Shown: piece by piece, positions 36,188 through 44,246 of the stretch
Layout: the number at the start of each line of letters is the position of its first letter
Position numbering within the stretch: the first letter of the stretch is position 1
Source: Caldilineaceae bacterium
GTDB taxonomy: Bacteria > Chloroflexota > Anaerolineae > Caldilineales > Caldilineaceae
Length of the DNA: 64,000 nucleotides
Direction of reading: 5' to 3'
Assembly: GCA_011523365.1 (NCBI GenBank)
Contig: WTGY01000182.1
Span: forward strand, 1-64,000
Position numbers and translations under genes: made by a program
The notes under the pieces: generated by a model
Told to the model about the DNA's origin: nothing
Databases searched by the model: none
The model's input: only the letters and a program-made list of their open reading frames with translations

Positions 36188-37354
36188 TCAGAGTCGATAG
36201 AAAGAGCGGGCGTTTTCAGACCAGATATTTGCGTTGAGTGGTTCAGGCAAAGTTACCGGCCAGGCTTCACTGTCATCATCATAGTGCCAGTGCGGGTAGT
36301 CGGTCGCGAACATGAGCAACGTGTCCGACTCCAACTGTTCGATGGTCTGCAGGATGTAGCGGGGGTCGGGCGGTGCGCCTACCGGTTGCACTGTCAGACG
36401 CATGTGATCGCGGATGTAGTCGGAGGGAGCGCGCCTCACCCAGGGCGTATTGGAACGCAGACCCTTCCACTCCTTGTCGAGCCGCCACATGAGGGAAGGC
36501 ATCCAGGCGAATCCGCCTTCAATGAGGGCTATGCGCAGGTCGGGGAAGCGGTCGAATACACCTTCGGCGATGATGCTAATAACCTGGGACTGAAATACTT
36601 GTGCCATGCCTGCGTGCTCTTCAAGATATGTCGATGGCCAGCCGACAGGCGTCGGCGGGTTGCCGGGCGCGCCACCGAAATTAATTCCGACAACCAGATC
36701 GTGCTCGACGGCAGCGGCGTACAGCGGATCGTAGTAGCGGTTTCCGTAGGGGATATGGGAGCGCACGGGGAGGACCACCTGTACGAATTGCGGATGGCCA
36801 CCAAAGCGATGGATCTCCTCCGCGGCGCGGGCCGGGGCCTGACTGGGAACGACCAATGAGCCGCGTAGCCGCGGTTCGGGCGTCAACCACTCGTCGATTT
36901 GCCAGCGATTGGCCGCGGTGGCCAGGTCTGCGGACAGGTCCTCCTGCCGCACGCTCTGGACGCGATAGGAACAGTTCAGTATCCCTACTTCGGTGTTCCA
37001 CGGAGCCAGCGCCTGCTCCCGAACCAGCTGAAGAGTGGAGCCGGCCTGCCCGTCTTCCGCAGGAACAGATCCCGGTCGGGCCGAGGTAGGTGCGCCGCGA
37101 GGATAGTCGTTGGCGTGGGGACTGTTAAAGGCTGACCCGCGGATATAGTCCTGCCAGTAATCGGCCAGGTAGGGCATCAACTGTTCGACCGAAGACACCT
37201 CGTTGTGGATGTCGCAGTCGATCACTGCATGCGTGGGAGTGGGAGTCTGTCTCCCGTTGACGGGTTGCGCCGCGGTTTGAATGCGATTCGCCGGATTGTG
37301 GCCGTTTTCAGATGCTGCCGAACGCGGCTGCGGTGAATCGGCACTTGAAGTCAT
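36188..37354 (-). CDS. Amidohydrolase-2 family metal hydrolase (paralog 3, first gene of operon)
   Basis: The third related metal hydrolase, 388 residues, first gene after the promoter at 37.4 kb. After a low-complexity N-terminus of about 40 residues come AVIDCDIHNEVSSVEQLMPYL, VVGINFGGAPGNPPTPVGWP, LIEGGFAWMPSLMWRLDKEW and MFATDYPHWHYDDD. Metal ligands are expected at the D-x-D-x-H motif, the central His residues and the Asp of the last motif; the central GINFGG lacks the His seen in paralogs 1 and 2 (VVAHIGG, GIHFGG), which may mean altered metal binding. Function unknown. Confidence 0.85.
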   Translation of the reverse strand: MTSSADSPQPRSAASENGHNPANRIQTAAQPVNGRQTPTPTHAVIDCDIHNEVSSVEQLMPYLADYWQDYIRGSAFNSPHANDYPRGAPTSARPGSVPAEDGQAGSTLQLVREQALAPWNTEVGILNCSYRVQSVRQEDLSADLATAANRWQIDEWLTPEPRLRGSLVVPSQAPARAAEEIHRFGGHPQFVQVVLPVRSHIPYGNRYYDPLYAAAVEHDLVVGINFGGAPGNPPTPVGWPSTYLEEHAGMAQVFQSQVISIIAEGVFDRFPDLRIALIEGGFAWMPSLMWRLDKEWKGLRSNTPWVRRAPSDYIRDHMRLTVQPVGAPPDPRYILQTIEQLESDTLLMFATDYPHWHYDDDSEAWPVTLPEPLNANIWSENARSFYRL

Positions 37355-37412
37355 AGCTGCCTGCCCTCACGATTCGCTCAGTTTGGATTCCTTACCTTCT
37401 TGGGTTACGCAG

Positions 37413-37441
37413 ATTCTACCGCTTTGCTGCCTTGGCGTCAA
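37413..37441 (-). promoter_or_regulatory. Promoter of the seven-gene amidohydrolase operon
   Basis: On the minus strand TTGACG (37441-37436) and TAGAAT (37418-37413) are 17 bases apart. Transcription would begin near 37406, about 50 bases before the first start codon at 37354. Confidence 0.65.
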
Positions 37442-38531
37442 CGCCAGACCCTGTTGGGACCAGGGCATACTCCTCTTTATCCGGACGCCAGATTCGATCG
37501 CGTAGTGCGTCCATGGATGGGCGCCGACCCGATACGGGATTCGCCACGATTTCTTGTCTCATATTGACCCAACAGACCTATATTGTTCGGACAAAGTCGG
37601 AAAATGACGGATTCTGTCGGGTTTTGTCGGTCCGAATCGTCTTTTTTGGGCTTATGTACTTGGCTGCGCAGTGGCATCTTCGCCGTTCCTGATGTGCTTT
37701 GCGTAGTTGGACTGAGTGCCGGTCACGGGTTGCTGCGTCCTTCCTGATACTTCAGGTTTTCTGCGGGTAAGAGCCTTGACTTCCCAAAACCAGAGCGACC
37801 CCATCTGGGAACGGCGCCAAATTGGTCCGTGATTGCGGCCTACAAGGGACGCTCCAAAACCTCACAGCCGGCAATAGGGCCTTTGAAAATGTTGGATGCA
37901 CTTGCCTTGGTTCAGATTGAGATAAGTCGTGCCAAGTCGTGGTAAGTAGTGGAAAGTCGAGGGGTTTCCTTTCTTGATTTCGCAGTCATTTCTTAGCTGT
38001 CTCTTCGGGTTCGGGGTAGGCACAATGCAGGTCCCTCTGGACACATAGCCGCTCTCCTTCGCCTTCTGGAATGCCGTTGGCAAGAGTAGCAGTTTTTCAC
38101 CGGCACCGGGGACTCGGAAACTCAGTCCCAGTTTCGGTCGCAAATGTCATCGTACGTTTAGTTTCGACTAACTCCGCTTCCTTTTCCCTTGTCCTGAATG
38201 CAGCAAGCGGCGATAGCAACATTATATCACGCAGATTATAGTGCTTGGCCGGCCTCTCTTCAGGTTCTATTCATATTGCTCATTGCCCATCCAGTTTAGT
38301 GGATATCAGCCTCATCGCGTGTTCCCACCATTTTTCAGGTGGTGAACACACTGACGCTCAGCTTCTCCGCTCTCGGCAACACGGTTATAGGATTTTCTAT
38401 TCAGAAGCTAGTGCGGGGAGGTTTGAAAGTTCATTCAGACTCAAGGATGGAATCTCATCAGGATTTCTTATTTGCAAGCAGACGCACCCTCCGGACCTCA
38501 AACGGCCAGAGGGCAGCGACCTCTGAAGTTC
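37442..38531 (+). other. Long intergenic region without recognisable gene
   Basis: About 1.1 kb lies between the minus-strand amidohydrolase operon and the plus-strand dioxygenase group. Short open frames exist on both strands but none shows a motif, a good ribosome-binding site or protein-like composition. An inverted repeat (TTCGGAC at 37586-37592, GTCCGAA at 37630-37636) encloses repeated GTCGG words. Base composition is lower in GC than in the neighbouring genes, so it may hold a decayed gene or a regulatory region. Confidence 0.5.
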
Positions 38532-38560
38532 TTGCCTCCGCGTGGGGGTTCACATATAAT
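38532..38560 (+). promoter_or_regulatory. Promoter of the PhyH gene group
   Basis: TTGCCT at 38532-38537, 17-base spacer, TATAAT at 38555-38560. The predicted start is near 38567 and the first start codon is at 38609, preceded by AGGAAC. Confidence 0.65.
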
Positions 38561-38608
38561 CTGCAGAAGCAAGAATTGTCCCTCTTTCCCGACAGGAACT
38601 GAACGCGG

Positions 38609-38893
38609 ATGGATGCCCAGACCCAGCCTCGCCAGCGACTTCTGTATCTGCATGCGAGGACGCCTAGCGTGTTCTCGGAGATACTAGGGTACACATTGAT
38701 AGAACCGGTCAAGGGTTTTCGGGTCGAAATCAGCGGCGGGGAGTTTGAATGGCCTTACACGACGGTACACGACGCCGTTGTTGACGGCTGGCAGATCGTT
38801 CAGTTCCCGCACTTGCAGTCCCCTTTCAGCGATACCGATCTCGATGTAGTCGGCTATGAGTTTGTCTTGCAGAAGATGGAGGTTATTCCATGA
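38609..38893 (+). CDS. Small protein of unknown function, coupled to PhyH
   Basis: A 94-residue protein I do not recognise. It has no membrane segment or cysteine pair. Aromatic and acidic residues are frequent (FEWPYTTVHDAVVDGWQIVQ). I take it as a real gene for three reasons: a good promoter ends 49 bases upstream, AGGAAC stands before the ATG, and its stop codon overlaps the start of the dioxygenase gene (ATGA at 38890-38893). A role with the dioxygenase is inferred from this coupling only. Confidence 0.6.
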   Translation: MDAQTQPRQRLLYLHARTPSVFSEILGYTLIEPVKGFRVEISGGEFEWPYTTVHDAVVDGWQIVQFPHLQSPFSDTDLDVVGYEFVLQKMEVIP

Positions 38894-39696
38894 CAGACAA
38901 CGAATACCTGTTGACTGACGTAGACATGGCGCGCTTTCTGGTAAACGGCTACCACGTTATCGAACTGGACCTGCCGGCGGGCCTAAACGAGCAGATTTCC
39001 GAAAAGCTGGACGGGTTGACCGCGAACCCGGGCGACGCGATTACCGAGTCGGTTCCCGACCTCTGGCAGGTGGTGGAGCATCCGCAGGTGCGAGGGGCGC
39101 TCATCAGTCTTCTTGGCGAGGACTATGCTGTAAATTCCCACCGGCACTGGCACTGCAAACTTCCCGGTTCAGGGGACATGCAGTGGCACCAGGACGGGAC
39201 GAACAACCGCGACACGACGATCGATCGCTTACTGGGGCTGTACTATCCACACACAATCACTGCGGAGATGGGCCCGACGGTCATCGTTCCGGGGACGCAG
39301 TTTCGCAACGCGCCGACTGACAGAATGGCGACCTACAGCAATATTCGCGGCCAAGTTCCTCTGACCGTGCCGGCAGGTACTTTCGCGATCACCCACTATG
39401 ATTTGTGGCATGGCACTGCCAGCAACAGGTCAGGTGGCAAGCGCCACATGATCAAGTTCCTGTTCAACCGCACGAGCGGGAACAGTGCCCCTTCGTGGAA
39501 CCATGACCCGGCGGTGCTGAACCGAGCTCGCGATTGGGACGCGCGCGACAAAGCGCAGGATGCCGTCAATATCCTTTCCTTCGGCAATCCACTTGGGGTC
39601 TCACAGAGCGATCACTACAAGGAGCGGATCATCCGCCAAGCATGTTGGCAAGAGTTGTTGGGAAATCAGGAGCAGCAGGAGGCAAGTCGATTTTAG
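38890..39696 (+). CDS. Phytanoyl-CoA dioxygenase-family protein
   Basis: Fe(II)/2-oxoglutarate-dependent oxygenase of the PhyH family, 268 residues. The iron ligands are visible as MQWHQDGT (H-x-D) and the distal His in YDLWHGTASN, followed by the Arg of GGKRHMIKF that would bind 2-oxoglutarate. IVPGTQFRN is the usual strand between them. Family members hydroxylate diverse small molecules, including in natural-product pathways, so phytanoyl-CoA need not be the substrate. A methyltransferase gene follows after 136 bases and suggests a small modification pathway. Confidence 0.85.
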   Translation: MTDNEYLLTDVDMARFLVNGYHVIELDLPAGLNEQISEKLDGLTANPGDAITESVPDLWQVVEHPQVRGALISLLGEDYAVNSHRHWHCKLPGSGDMQWHQDGTNNRDTTIDRLLGLYYPHTITAEMGPTVIVPGTQFRNAPTDRMATYSNIRGQVPLTVPAGTFAITHYDLWHGTASNRSGGKRHMIKFLFNRTSGNSAPSWNHDPAVLNRARDWDARDKAQDAVNILSFGNPLGVSQSDHYKERIIRQACWQELLGNQEQQEASRF

Positions 39697-39832
39697 AATT
39701 CCGGATCGAGTAGCGTACCTTGGGAGTCAGGTCAGCTTCTCAGTGCCGGAAGTTTCTTGTCTGGGAGGCGAATCACTCTCCCTTCCGACATTATTCACAG
39801 TCCAATTGAAAAGACGATGAGAGTTAGCGGAT

Positions 39833-40639
39833 ATGGATGAGCTTTCCAGTTACAATCGAGAGCGCTGGAATGGATTGTCACGCGCCGGAGTTTTGTACTC
39901 GCGGCCCAAATTGGAGTTGGACGAAGCCACAGCGCGAGAGATGGTGGACGAGGCGGGCTTGCTATGTGACGTGCAGGACAAACAGGTTCTCGTGCTTGCA
40001 GGCGGGGGAGGACAGCAGTCGGCCGCGTTGGGTCTTCTGGGGGCATGTGTAACCGTACTTGATCTGTCTGATGAGCAGCTAGCAAAGGATCGGGTGGCGG
40101 CCGAACATTATGGGCACTCGCCCGTTCTCCTGCAGGGCGACATGCGGGATCTTTCCCGATTCGCTGAAGACGCTTTCGACATCGTCTATCAGCCTTTTTC
40201 GATCAACTTCGTACCGGAGGTCGGCCCTGTCTTTGCCGGGGTGGCGCGTGTTCTCAAGGCGGGCGGTCTGTACCACGTGCAGTGGCACAATCCGTATACG
40301 CAGACCTTCAACCCTGACGACTACGATCCGGTCAGGGGATATTCATCCAATTCGATCTATAGAGACGGTGAGGTGGACGTCGTTGCCATCTATGGCACAG
40401 ATACCTGGGGCGTTGAAGGCGAGGATGGCTCCCAGATAGACATACCGGGCCCGAGGGAGTTTCGGCACACGATGCCAACGTTTATCAACGGCTTGATTGC
40501 CAGCGGGTTCGAGATTCTGGCATTCAGTGAGCATACGACCTGGGAGGAAGACCCGGAGCCGGGTACTTGGGAGCACTTCAAGGCGGTCAGCCCGCCGTAT
40601 CTGGCCTTCTGGACCAGGAGGATAGGCAGCAGCGTCTGA
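39833..40639 (+). CDS. Class I SAM-dependent methyltransferase
   Basis: Methyltransferase of 268 residues. The SAM-binding motif I reads VLVLAGGGGQQSAALGLLG, followed by VTVLDLSDEQL (acidic end of strand 2), GDMRDL and the post-motif FDIVYQPFSINFV. RVLKAGGLYHVQW closes the core. A sequence of about 100 residues after it is probably the substrate part. Such proteins methylate small molecules, and the acceptor cannot be told from sequence. It lies in the same direction as the PhyH gene with a 136-base gap, and is convergent with the sulfatase 31 bases away. Confidence 0.8.
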   Translation: MDELSSYNRERWNGLSRAGVLYSRPKLELDEATAREMVDEAGLLCDVQDKQVLVLAGGGGQQSAALGLLGACVTVLDLSDEQLAKDRVAAEHYGHSPVLLQGDMRDLSRFAEDAFDIVYQPFSINFVPEVGPVFAGVARVLKAGGLYHVQWHNPYTQTFNPDDYDPVRGYSSNSIYRDGEVDVVAIYGTDTWGVEGEDGSQIDIPGPREFRHTMPTFINGLIASGFEILAFSEHTTWEEDPEPGTWEHFKAVSPPYLAFWTRRIGSSV

Positions 40640-40670
40640 CGAATCTGCCGAACAAAGCCTGGCTCACCGG

Positions 40671-42014
40671 TCACCAGAAAGGAAGCACGAACGGATCTGC
40701 AGTCTTTTCAACCTCTTGTTTGAGCATTTGGCGGTGCTCAGACAGAGTTTTTGCGTAATTCTTCTGGACGGCCAGGTTGTGCGTCTCGCCAGGGTCGACT
40801 TCCATGTCGAAGAGCATTTCAGGGCGCTGGCCGTGGGAAAAGGCGATGTATTTGTAGCGGGCCGTGCGAAGCATGCGGCCCTTTTTCGTTTGGTCGTCCA
40901 AGAACGGCTGCAGCTCTGTAACAAGATTCGAGCGCCCTGGTAGAGAGGGGTTCTCGATAACCGGGCGAACACTCTGCCCGTCCATTCCTTCAGGGGCGGC
41001 AATGTTTGCGTAGTCGCACAGCGTCGGCAACAGGTCTACGCCGGAAACGAGGTGCGTGCGGTCCACGTGGTTCTCTGGAACCGCCCCCGGCAGCCTTATC
41101 ACCAGAGGCACTCTGACGACTTCCTCCCACAGCATCAGTTTAGTGACCCATTTGTGGGCAGCCACCCCTTCGCCATGATCACTTGTCAGGACGATTAACG
41201 TGTCGTCGGCGACACCGCTCTCTTCCAGCGCCGCAAGCAGCCTCCCGATCTGCTCGTCGACGCGTTCGGTCAGGCGGTTGTAGACATAGAGGTATCTGCG
41301 CCAGTCCGTTTCGTCCCAGTCGTGGGTCCAGCTCATTTCGGGGCCGTACTCGGTGCGGTTGCGGCAGAGGCCGACGAATTCCGGCTCGTCCGGGACTGGC
41401 TGGAAGTTGGCGGGGAGCGGAGGCAGTTCGATGTTGGAAGGCAGATCGACAATGTGGTGCCATTCCATCACCCAATAGCAGATGTCGTGGGGGTTGTGGA
41501 GGGAAGCCACGAGCAGGAAAGGGTCATCGGAACCAGAGTCTCTCGGGCCCTGGCTTTGCAGGAACTCTACGGCATTGTCTGTCCAGATAGGGTCCGTGTC
41601 GGTGCCGAGTTGACGGGGTATCCCTTCGGGGTATTCGTCGCAGAGGAACTCGAAGCCCTGACTGCCACCGACTTCCTCAATGCCTTGCCTGGGATTCGGT
41701 CCCAGATGCAGTTTGCCGGCGAAGAAGGGTCTGTAGCCGGCCTGGCGAAGGTGTGCGCCCATCGTGGGGATGCCGGGGTAGACCGCAGGGCCGTTGACCT
41801 CGACGCCGGTCCTGTGCGGCAGCCGACCGGAGAGCAGGCTGCCTCGGGATGGACCGCAGACAGGTGAGGCGCAGTAGGCGTTTTGGAAACTCAGCCCGCT
41901 GCGGACGAGGGAGTCCATGTGCGGCGTGTGCAGGTAGGTATTGCCGTGTGCGCTCAGCGCGGCATGTGTCTGCTGGTCTGTAAGGATGACCAGGATGTTG
42001 GGTTGCGTCGTCAT
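40671..42014 (-). CDS. Sulfatase (arylsulfatase-type)
   Basis: Alkaline-phosphatase-superfamily sulfatase of 447 residues that would hydrolyse sulfate esters. The N-terminal metal site is in NILVILTDQQ, and the maturation motif C-x-P-S-R occurs as CGPSRGSLLSGRLPHRTG with Cys53 as the predicted formylglycine residue. FAGKLHLGPNP and LTSDHGEGVAAHKW give the other active-site blocks. No signal peptide is seen, so it may act in the cytoplasm, unlike many secreted sulfatases. A formylglycine-generating enzyme is not in the window. Choline- or iduronate-type substrates are possible, but none is indicated. Confidence 0.9.
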   Translation of the reverse strand: MTTQPNILVILTDQQTHAALSAHGNTYLHTPHMDSLVRSGLSFQNAYCASPVCGPSRGSLLSGRLPHRTGVEVNGPAVYPGIPTMGAHLRQAGYRPFFAGKLHLGPNPRQGIEEVGGSQGFEFLCDEYPEGIPRQLGTDTDPIWTDNAVEFLQSQGPRDSGSDDPFLLVASLHNPHDICYWVMEWHHIVDLPSNIELPPLPANFQPVPDEPEFVGLCRNRTEYGPEMSWTHDWDETDWRRYLYVYNRLTERVDEQIGRLLAALEESGVADDTLIVLTSDHGEGVAAHKWVTKLMLWEEVVRVPLVIRLPGAVPENHVDRTHLVSGVDLLPTLCDYANIAAPEGMDGQSVRPVIENPSLPGRSNLVTELQPFLDDQTKKGRMLRTARYKYIAFSHGQRPEMLFDMEVDPGETHNLAVQKNYAKTLSEHRQMLKQEVEKTADPFVLPFW

Positions 42015-42111
42015 GGAAGGTACTTTCTTGAATGGCAGGAGCTAAAGTATTGAAGAGGCCTGCACTATTTGACCCTATGAGGGGGCGGATGTCAAAGAGC
42101 TCAAGGTTGGA

Positions 42112-42574
42112 GGGTGCATTCCAGACTTGGGGTGGGAACAGTCTGGCGGGGAATCGGTGCCAGCGGTGGCTGGAGTTGATTACCGTCTTTGTGCGAGACG
42201 CAGTGCAGGCGCCAGAACTGGCCGTAAGGTGGAGGCCGTCAGTTGGGGAGGGTGCGGGAGCATGCACAAGGCCGGTACCTACAGGGAATCAGTAGGGACA
42301 TCGGAACGTGGTCTGGCGAAACCCGGTCGAACAGGCACCCATCGCCAATGTCGACACCCGGTCGATGAGGCATTGGGGGGGGGCGTTGCGGGGGCGGAGC
42401 CCCCGCACAAGGGAGGGCCGAATAGGCCCGACCGCCCAGAACTGCAGCAGTTAGTAGTCAGTAGTTAGAAGTCAGTAACGGCGCTTATTCTGGCGGAAAC
42501 TGGAATGGGAACTGACCGCGGCTTAGTTGGCTCCAGAGGCATACGAAAGTACACCCCCATTTTGGGATGCACAC
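42112..42574 (+). mobile_element. MITE-like 463-bp element with terminal inverted repeats (copy D)
   Basis: This copy aligns with the element at 21663-22124 along its whole length. The left end starts GGTGCATTCCAGACTTGG and the right end, read inversely, starts GTGTGCATCCCAAAATGG. The core is at 42379-42438 and begins 195 bases before the right end, as in copies B and E. Hairpins GCGGGGGC-GGA-GCCCCCGC and GGGCC-GAATA-GGCCC are intact. No transposase or target duplication was found. It occupies most of the 697-base gap 42015-42711. Confidence 0.75.
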
Positions 42575-42711
42575 AATGTTGCAGTCAATCATGGTGTGCC
42601 TTGTGGCGGATTCTTGCAGGTTCGCGCAAGGGAACGGGCTCGGTTGACCTTGCGGGAACGACTGGGGGCCTATGCATGCTCGTTCATTGTCCTCGTTTGG
42701 CTGGAGTCTGC

Positions 42712-43473
42712 TCATCCGCTGCGTAGTTCGATCAGACGGTCCAGGGTGAGGTCATCCAGACTCGACGATTCTATCTGCCGCACGTAGTCGGCGGTTACTC
42801 CGTGTATTCGCATTTCGATCAGTTTACCGGAGTTCAGCCCGGTGAATCCCAGTGCCTGAATCTCGCGTACGTAGTCAGGCGTCGCTCCATGAATCCGCAT
42901 TTGGATAAGCCGGTCGACAGTGAGGTCTTCGATGCTCAGTGACTCCAACTGCACGTAGAAGTCGGGCGTTACACCATGAATTCGCATTTGAATCAGTTGA
43001 GGCACGTCCAACTGCGTGAAGCCCAGAGCATGGAATCCGGCCAGGTATTCAGGTGAAACTCCGTGGATCCTCATTTGAATCAGTTGGTCGACTGAGGGGT
43101 CGAGCCCAGCAGAACGCATTTCACTGACAAAGTCCGGCTTTACGCCGTGGATTCGCATTGCGACGAGTTTGTCCATGGAAAGGCCTGGAATATCCAGTTG
43201 GCGCACCTCCTGGATAAACGCGGGCGTCACTCCATGAATTCTCATCTCTGTCAACTTGGCCAGGTCGAGTCCAGTTAAGCACTCTTTATCCATTTCGGTG
43301 TGAGAGAGGTCAGCAGGCGGTTCGTTCGACGGCTGCCGAGACGGCGACTCACCGAGATTGGGTCCTTCTTGCGGGTCGGCCTGTTCAATTACCTTGAGAA
43401 GATCAGAGGCTTCTTCCAAGGAAATATTTCCATCTTCCAACATTTTAAGGACGGCCATTCGTTCCTGTACCAT
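42712..43473 (-). CDS. Repeat protein with MRIHGV units and SHOCT-like N-terminus
   Basis: A 253-residue protein. The first 30 residues (MLEDGNISLEEASDLLKVIE) form a short SHOCT-like helical pair. Then come six full units and one partial unit of about 28 residues, each with the pattern L-x-x-MRIHGV-T/S/K-P-x-F/Y, for example LIQMRIHGVSPEYLAGF. I do not know a function. Related repeats occur in some sensor or anti-sigma-like proteins. The frame stays open to a GTG at 43524, but GAGGAG eight bases before the ATG at 43473 favours the shorter form. It follows the DUF2089-type gene after 113 bases and ends in a SHOCT-like helix similar to the one in that protein, so they probably form one operon. 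Confidence 0.8.
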   Translation of the reverse strand: MVQERMAVLKMLEDGNISLEEASDLLKVIEQADPQEGPNLGESPSRQPSNEPPADLSHTEMDKECLTGLDLAKLTEMRIHGVTPAFIQEVRQLDIPGLSMDKLVAMRIHGVKPDFVSEMRSAGLDPSVDQLIQMRIHGVSPEYLAGFHALGFTQLDVPQLIQMRIHGVTPDFYVQLESLSIEDLTVDRLIQMRIHGATPDYVREIQALGFTGLNSGKLIEMRIHGVTADYVRQIESSSLDDLTLDRLIELRSG

Positions 43474-43586
43474 TTTTTCCACTCCTCTTCCAACTATGGG
43501 AATTTTGGACAATGGTGTTGCCACTCATAGAAAACCTTTAGCTTACGCCAAACCGTCGCGATTTCAGCCGCCACAGGTGATGTTTT

Positions 43587-43958
43587 TCACTGGAGCCGCC
43601 TCATCAGTTCCGCGGCTTCGCCTGCGGAAATCTCGCCTCGATTTACCTTCGCCAAGATCTCCTGCCGCTTTCTGCCAAGATCTTCCTCGTCGTTCGTTTC
43701 GAAGCCCAATTCTTTGATCAGGTCGTTGATGCGACTGCGTATTATCCAATAGGAGATGCCAAGCTCACGTTCCATCTCTTTTACATTGCCGCGACTCTTG
43801 ACAAAGAGTTCAAGGAACTGGGCCGTCTCAGGAGAGAGGCGACAGAATGCACATGGCGCGAAGCGACCGGTTACTTCCGTGTCACAGAGAGTGCACGAAA
43901 GGCGTGTTATTTCGAACTCGCCTCCACACGAGGGACATTCTTCCAATACTTTGCGCAT
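43587..43958 (-). CDS. DUF2089-type zinc-ribbon and HTH regulator
   Basis: A small DNA-binding protein of 123 residues. The N-terminus has three Cys pairs (CPSC, CTLC and CAFC at residues 8-11, 22-25 and 36-39), most likely a zinc ribbon. Residues about 55-85 (NVKEMERELGISYWIIRSRI) form a helix-turn-helix, and the end (ILAKVNRGEISAGEAAELM) is SHOCT-like. The frame extends to 44015, but that start lies upstream of the promoter. The ATG at 43958 with GAGGAGAAG fits the promoter, leaving an 18-base leader. I infer autoregulation from the palindromes in its promoter. Confidence 0.85.
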   Translation of the reverse strand: MRKVLEECPSCGGEFEITRLSCTLCDTEVTGRFAPCAFCRLSPETAQFLELFVKSRGNVKEMERELGISYWIIRSRINDLIKELGFETNDEEDLGRKRQEILAKVNRGEISAGEAAELMRRLQ

Positions 43959-43982
43959 TGTCTTCTCCTCTCTTGCTAGTGC

Positions 43983-44011
43983 ATTGTAGCAAATAAATTT
44001 GCCCATGTCAA
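43983..44011 (-). promoter_or_regulatory. Strong promoter of the DUF2089 gene
   Basis: On the minus strand a perfect TTGACA (44011-44006) and TACAAT (43988-43983) are exactly 17 bases apart. The start would be near 43976, 18 bases before the ATG at 43958. Confidence 0.85.
43989..44002. promoter_or_regulatory. Operator palindrome 1, between -35 and -10
   Basis: GCAAAT-AA-ATTTGC, two perfect 6-base arms, lies entirely inside the 17-base promoter spacer. A repressor bound here would block RNA polymerase. Confidence 0.65.
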
Positions 44012-44019
44012 TCATTTTT

Positions 44020-44033
44020 GCAAATATATTTGC
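44020..44033. promoter_or_regulatory. Operator palindrome 2, upstream of -35
   Basis: GCAAATATATTTGC is a perfect 14-base palindrome with the same arms as palindrome 1. The centres are 31 bp apart, about three helical turns, so dimers could bind on one face of the DNA. A weaker CAAATATTTTG follows at 44042-44052. Confidence 0.65.
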
Positions 44034-44246
44034 TGATATGCCAAATATTTTGAACGGGACTCATGAAGACCCATCCGGAACACAGGCAGAGGCTGATGCT
44101 TCTCCCTGGTTGAAGTCCTCGTGCGTCGGAACTTATCCCATGCTTCCTTTTGCCATTTATTGCGCGATGGAACACAATTCGGGCATCAGGCAGGATGTGA
44201 GGGCTTAACTTTCTGTTTTCGTTCATGTTTGCAAGGAGTCTCCAAA

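Noticed and set aside
37586-37636. Inverted repeat TTCGGAC/GTCCGAA as an operator
   Set aside because: Arms are only 7 bases with a 37-base gap, and it is not near a promoter I trust. It could be chance.
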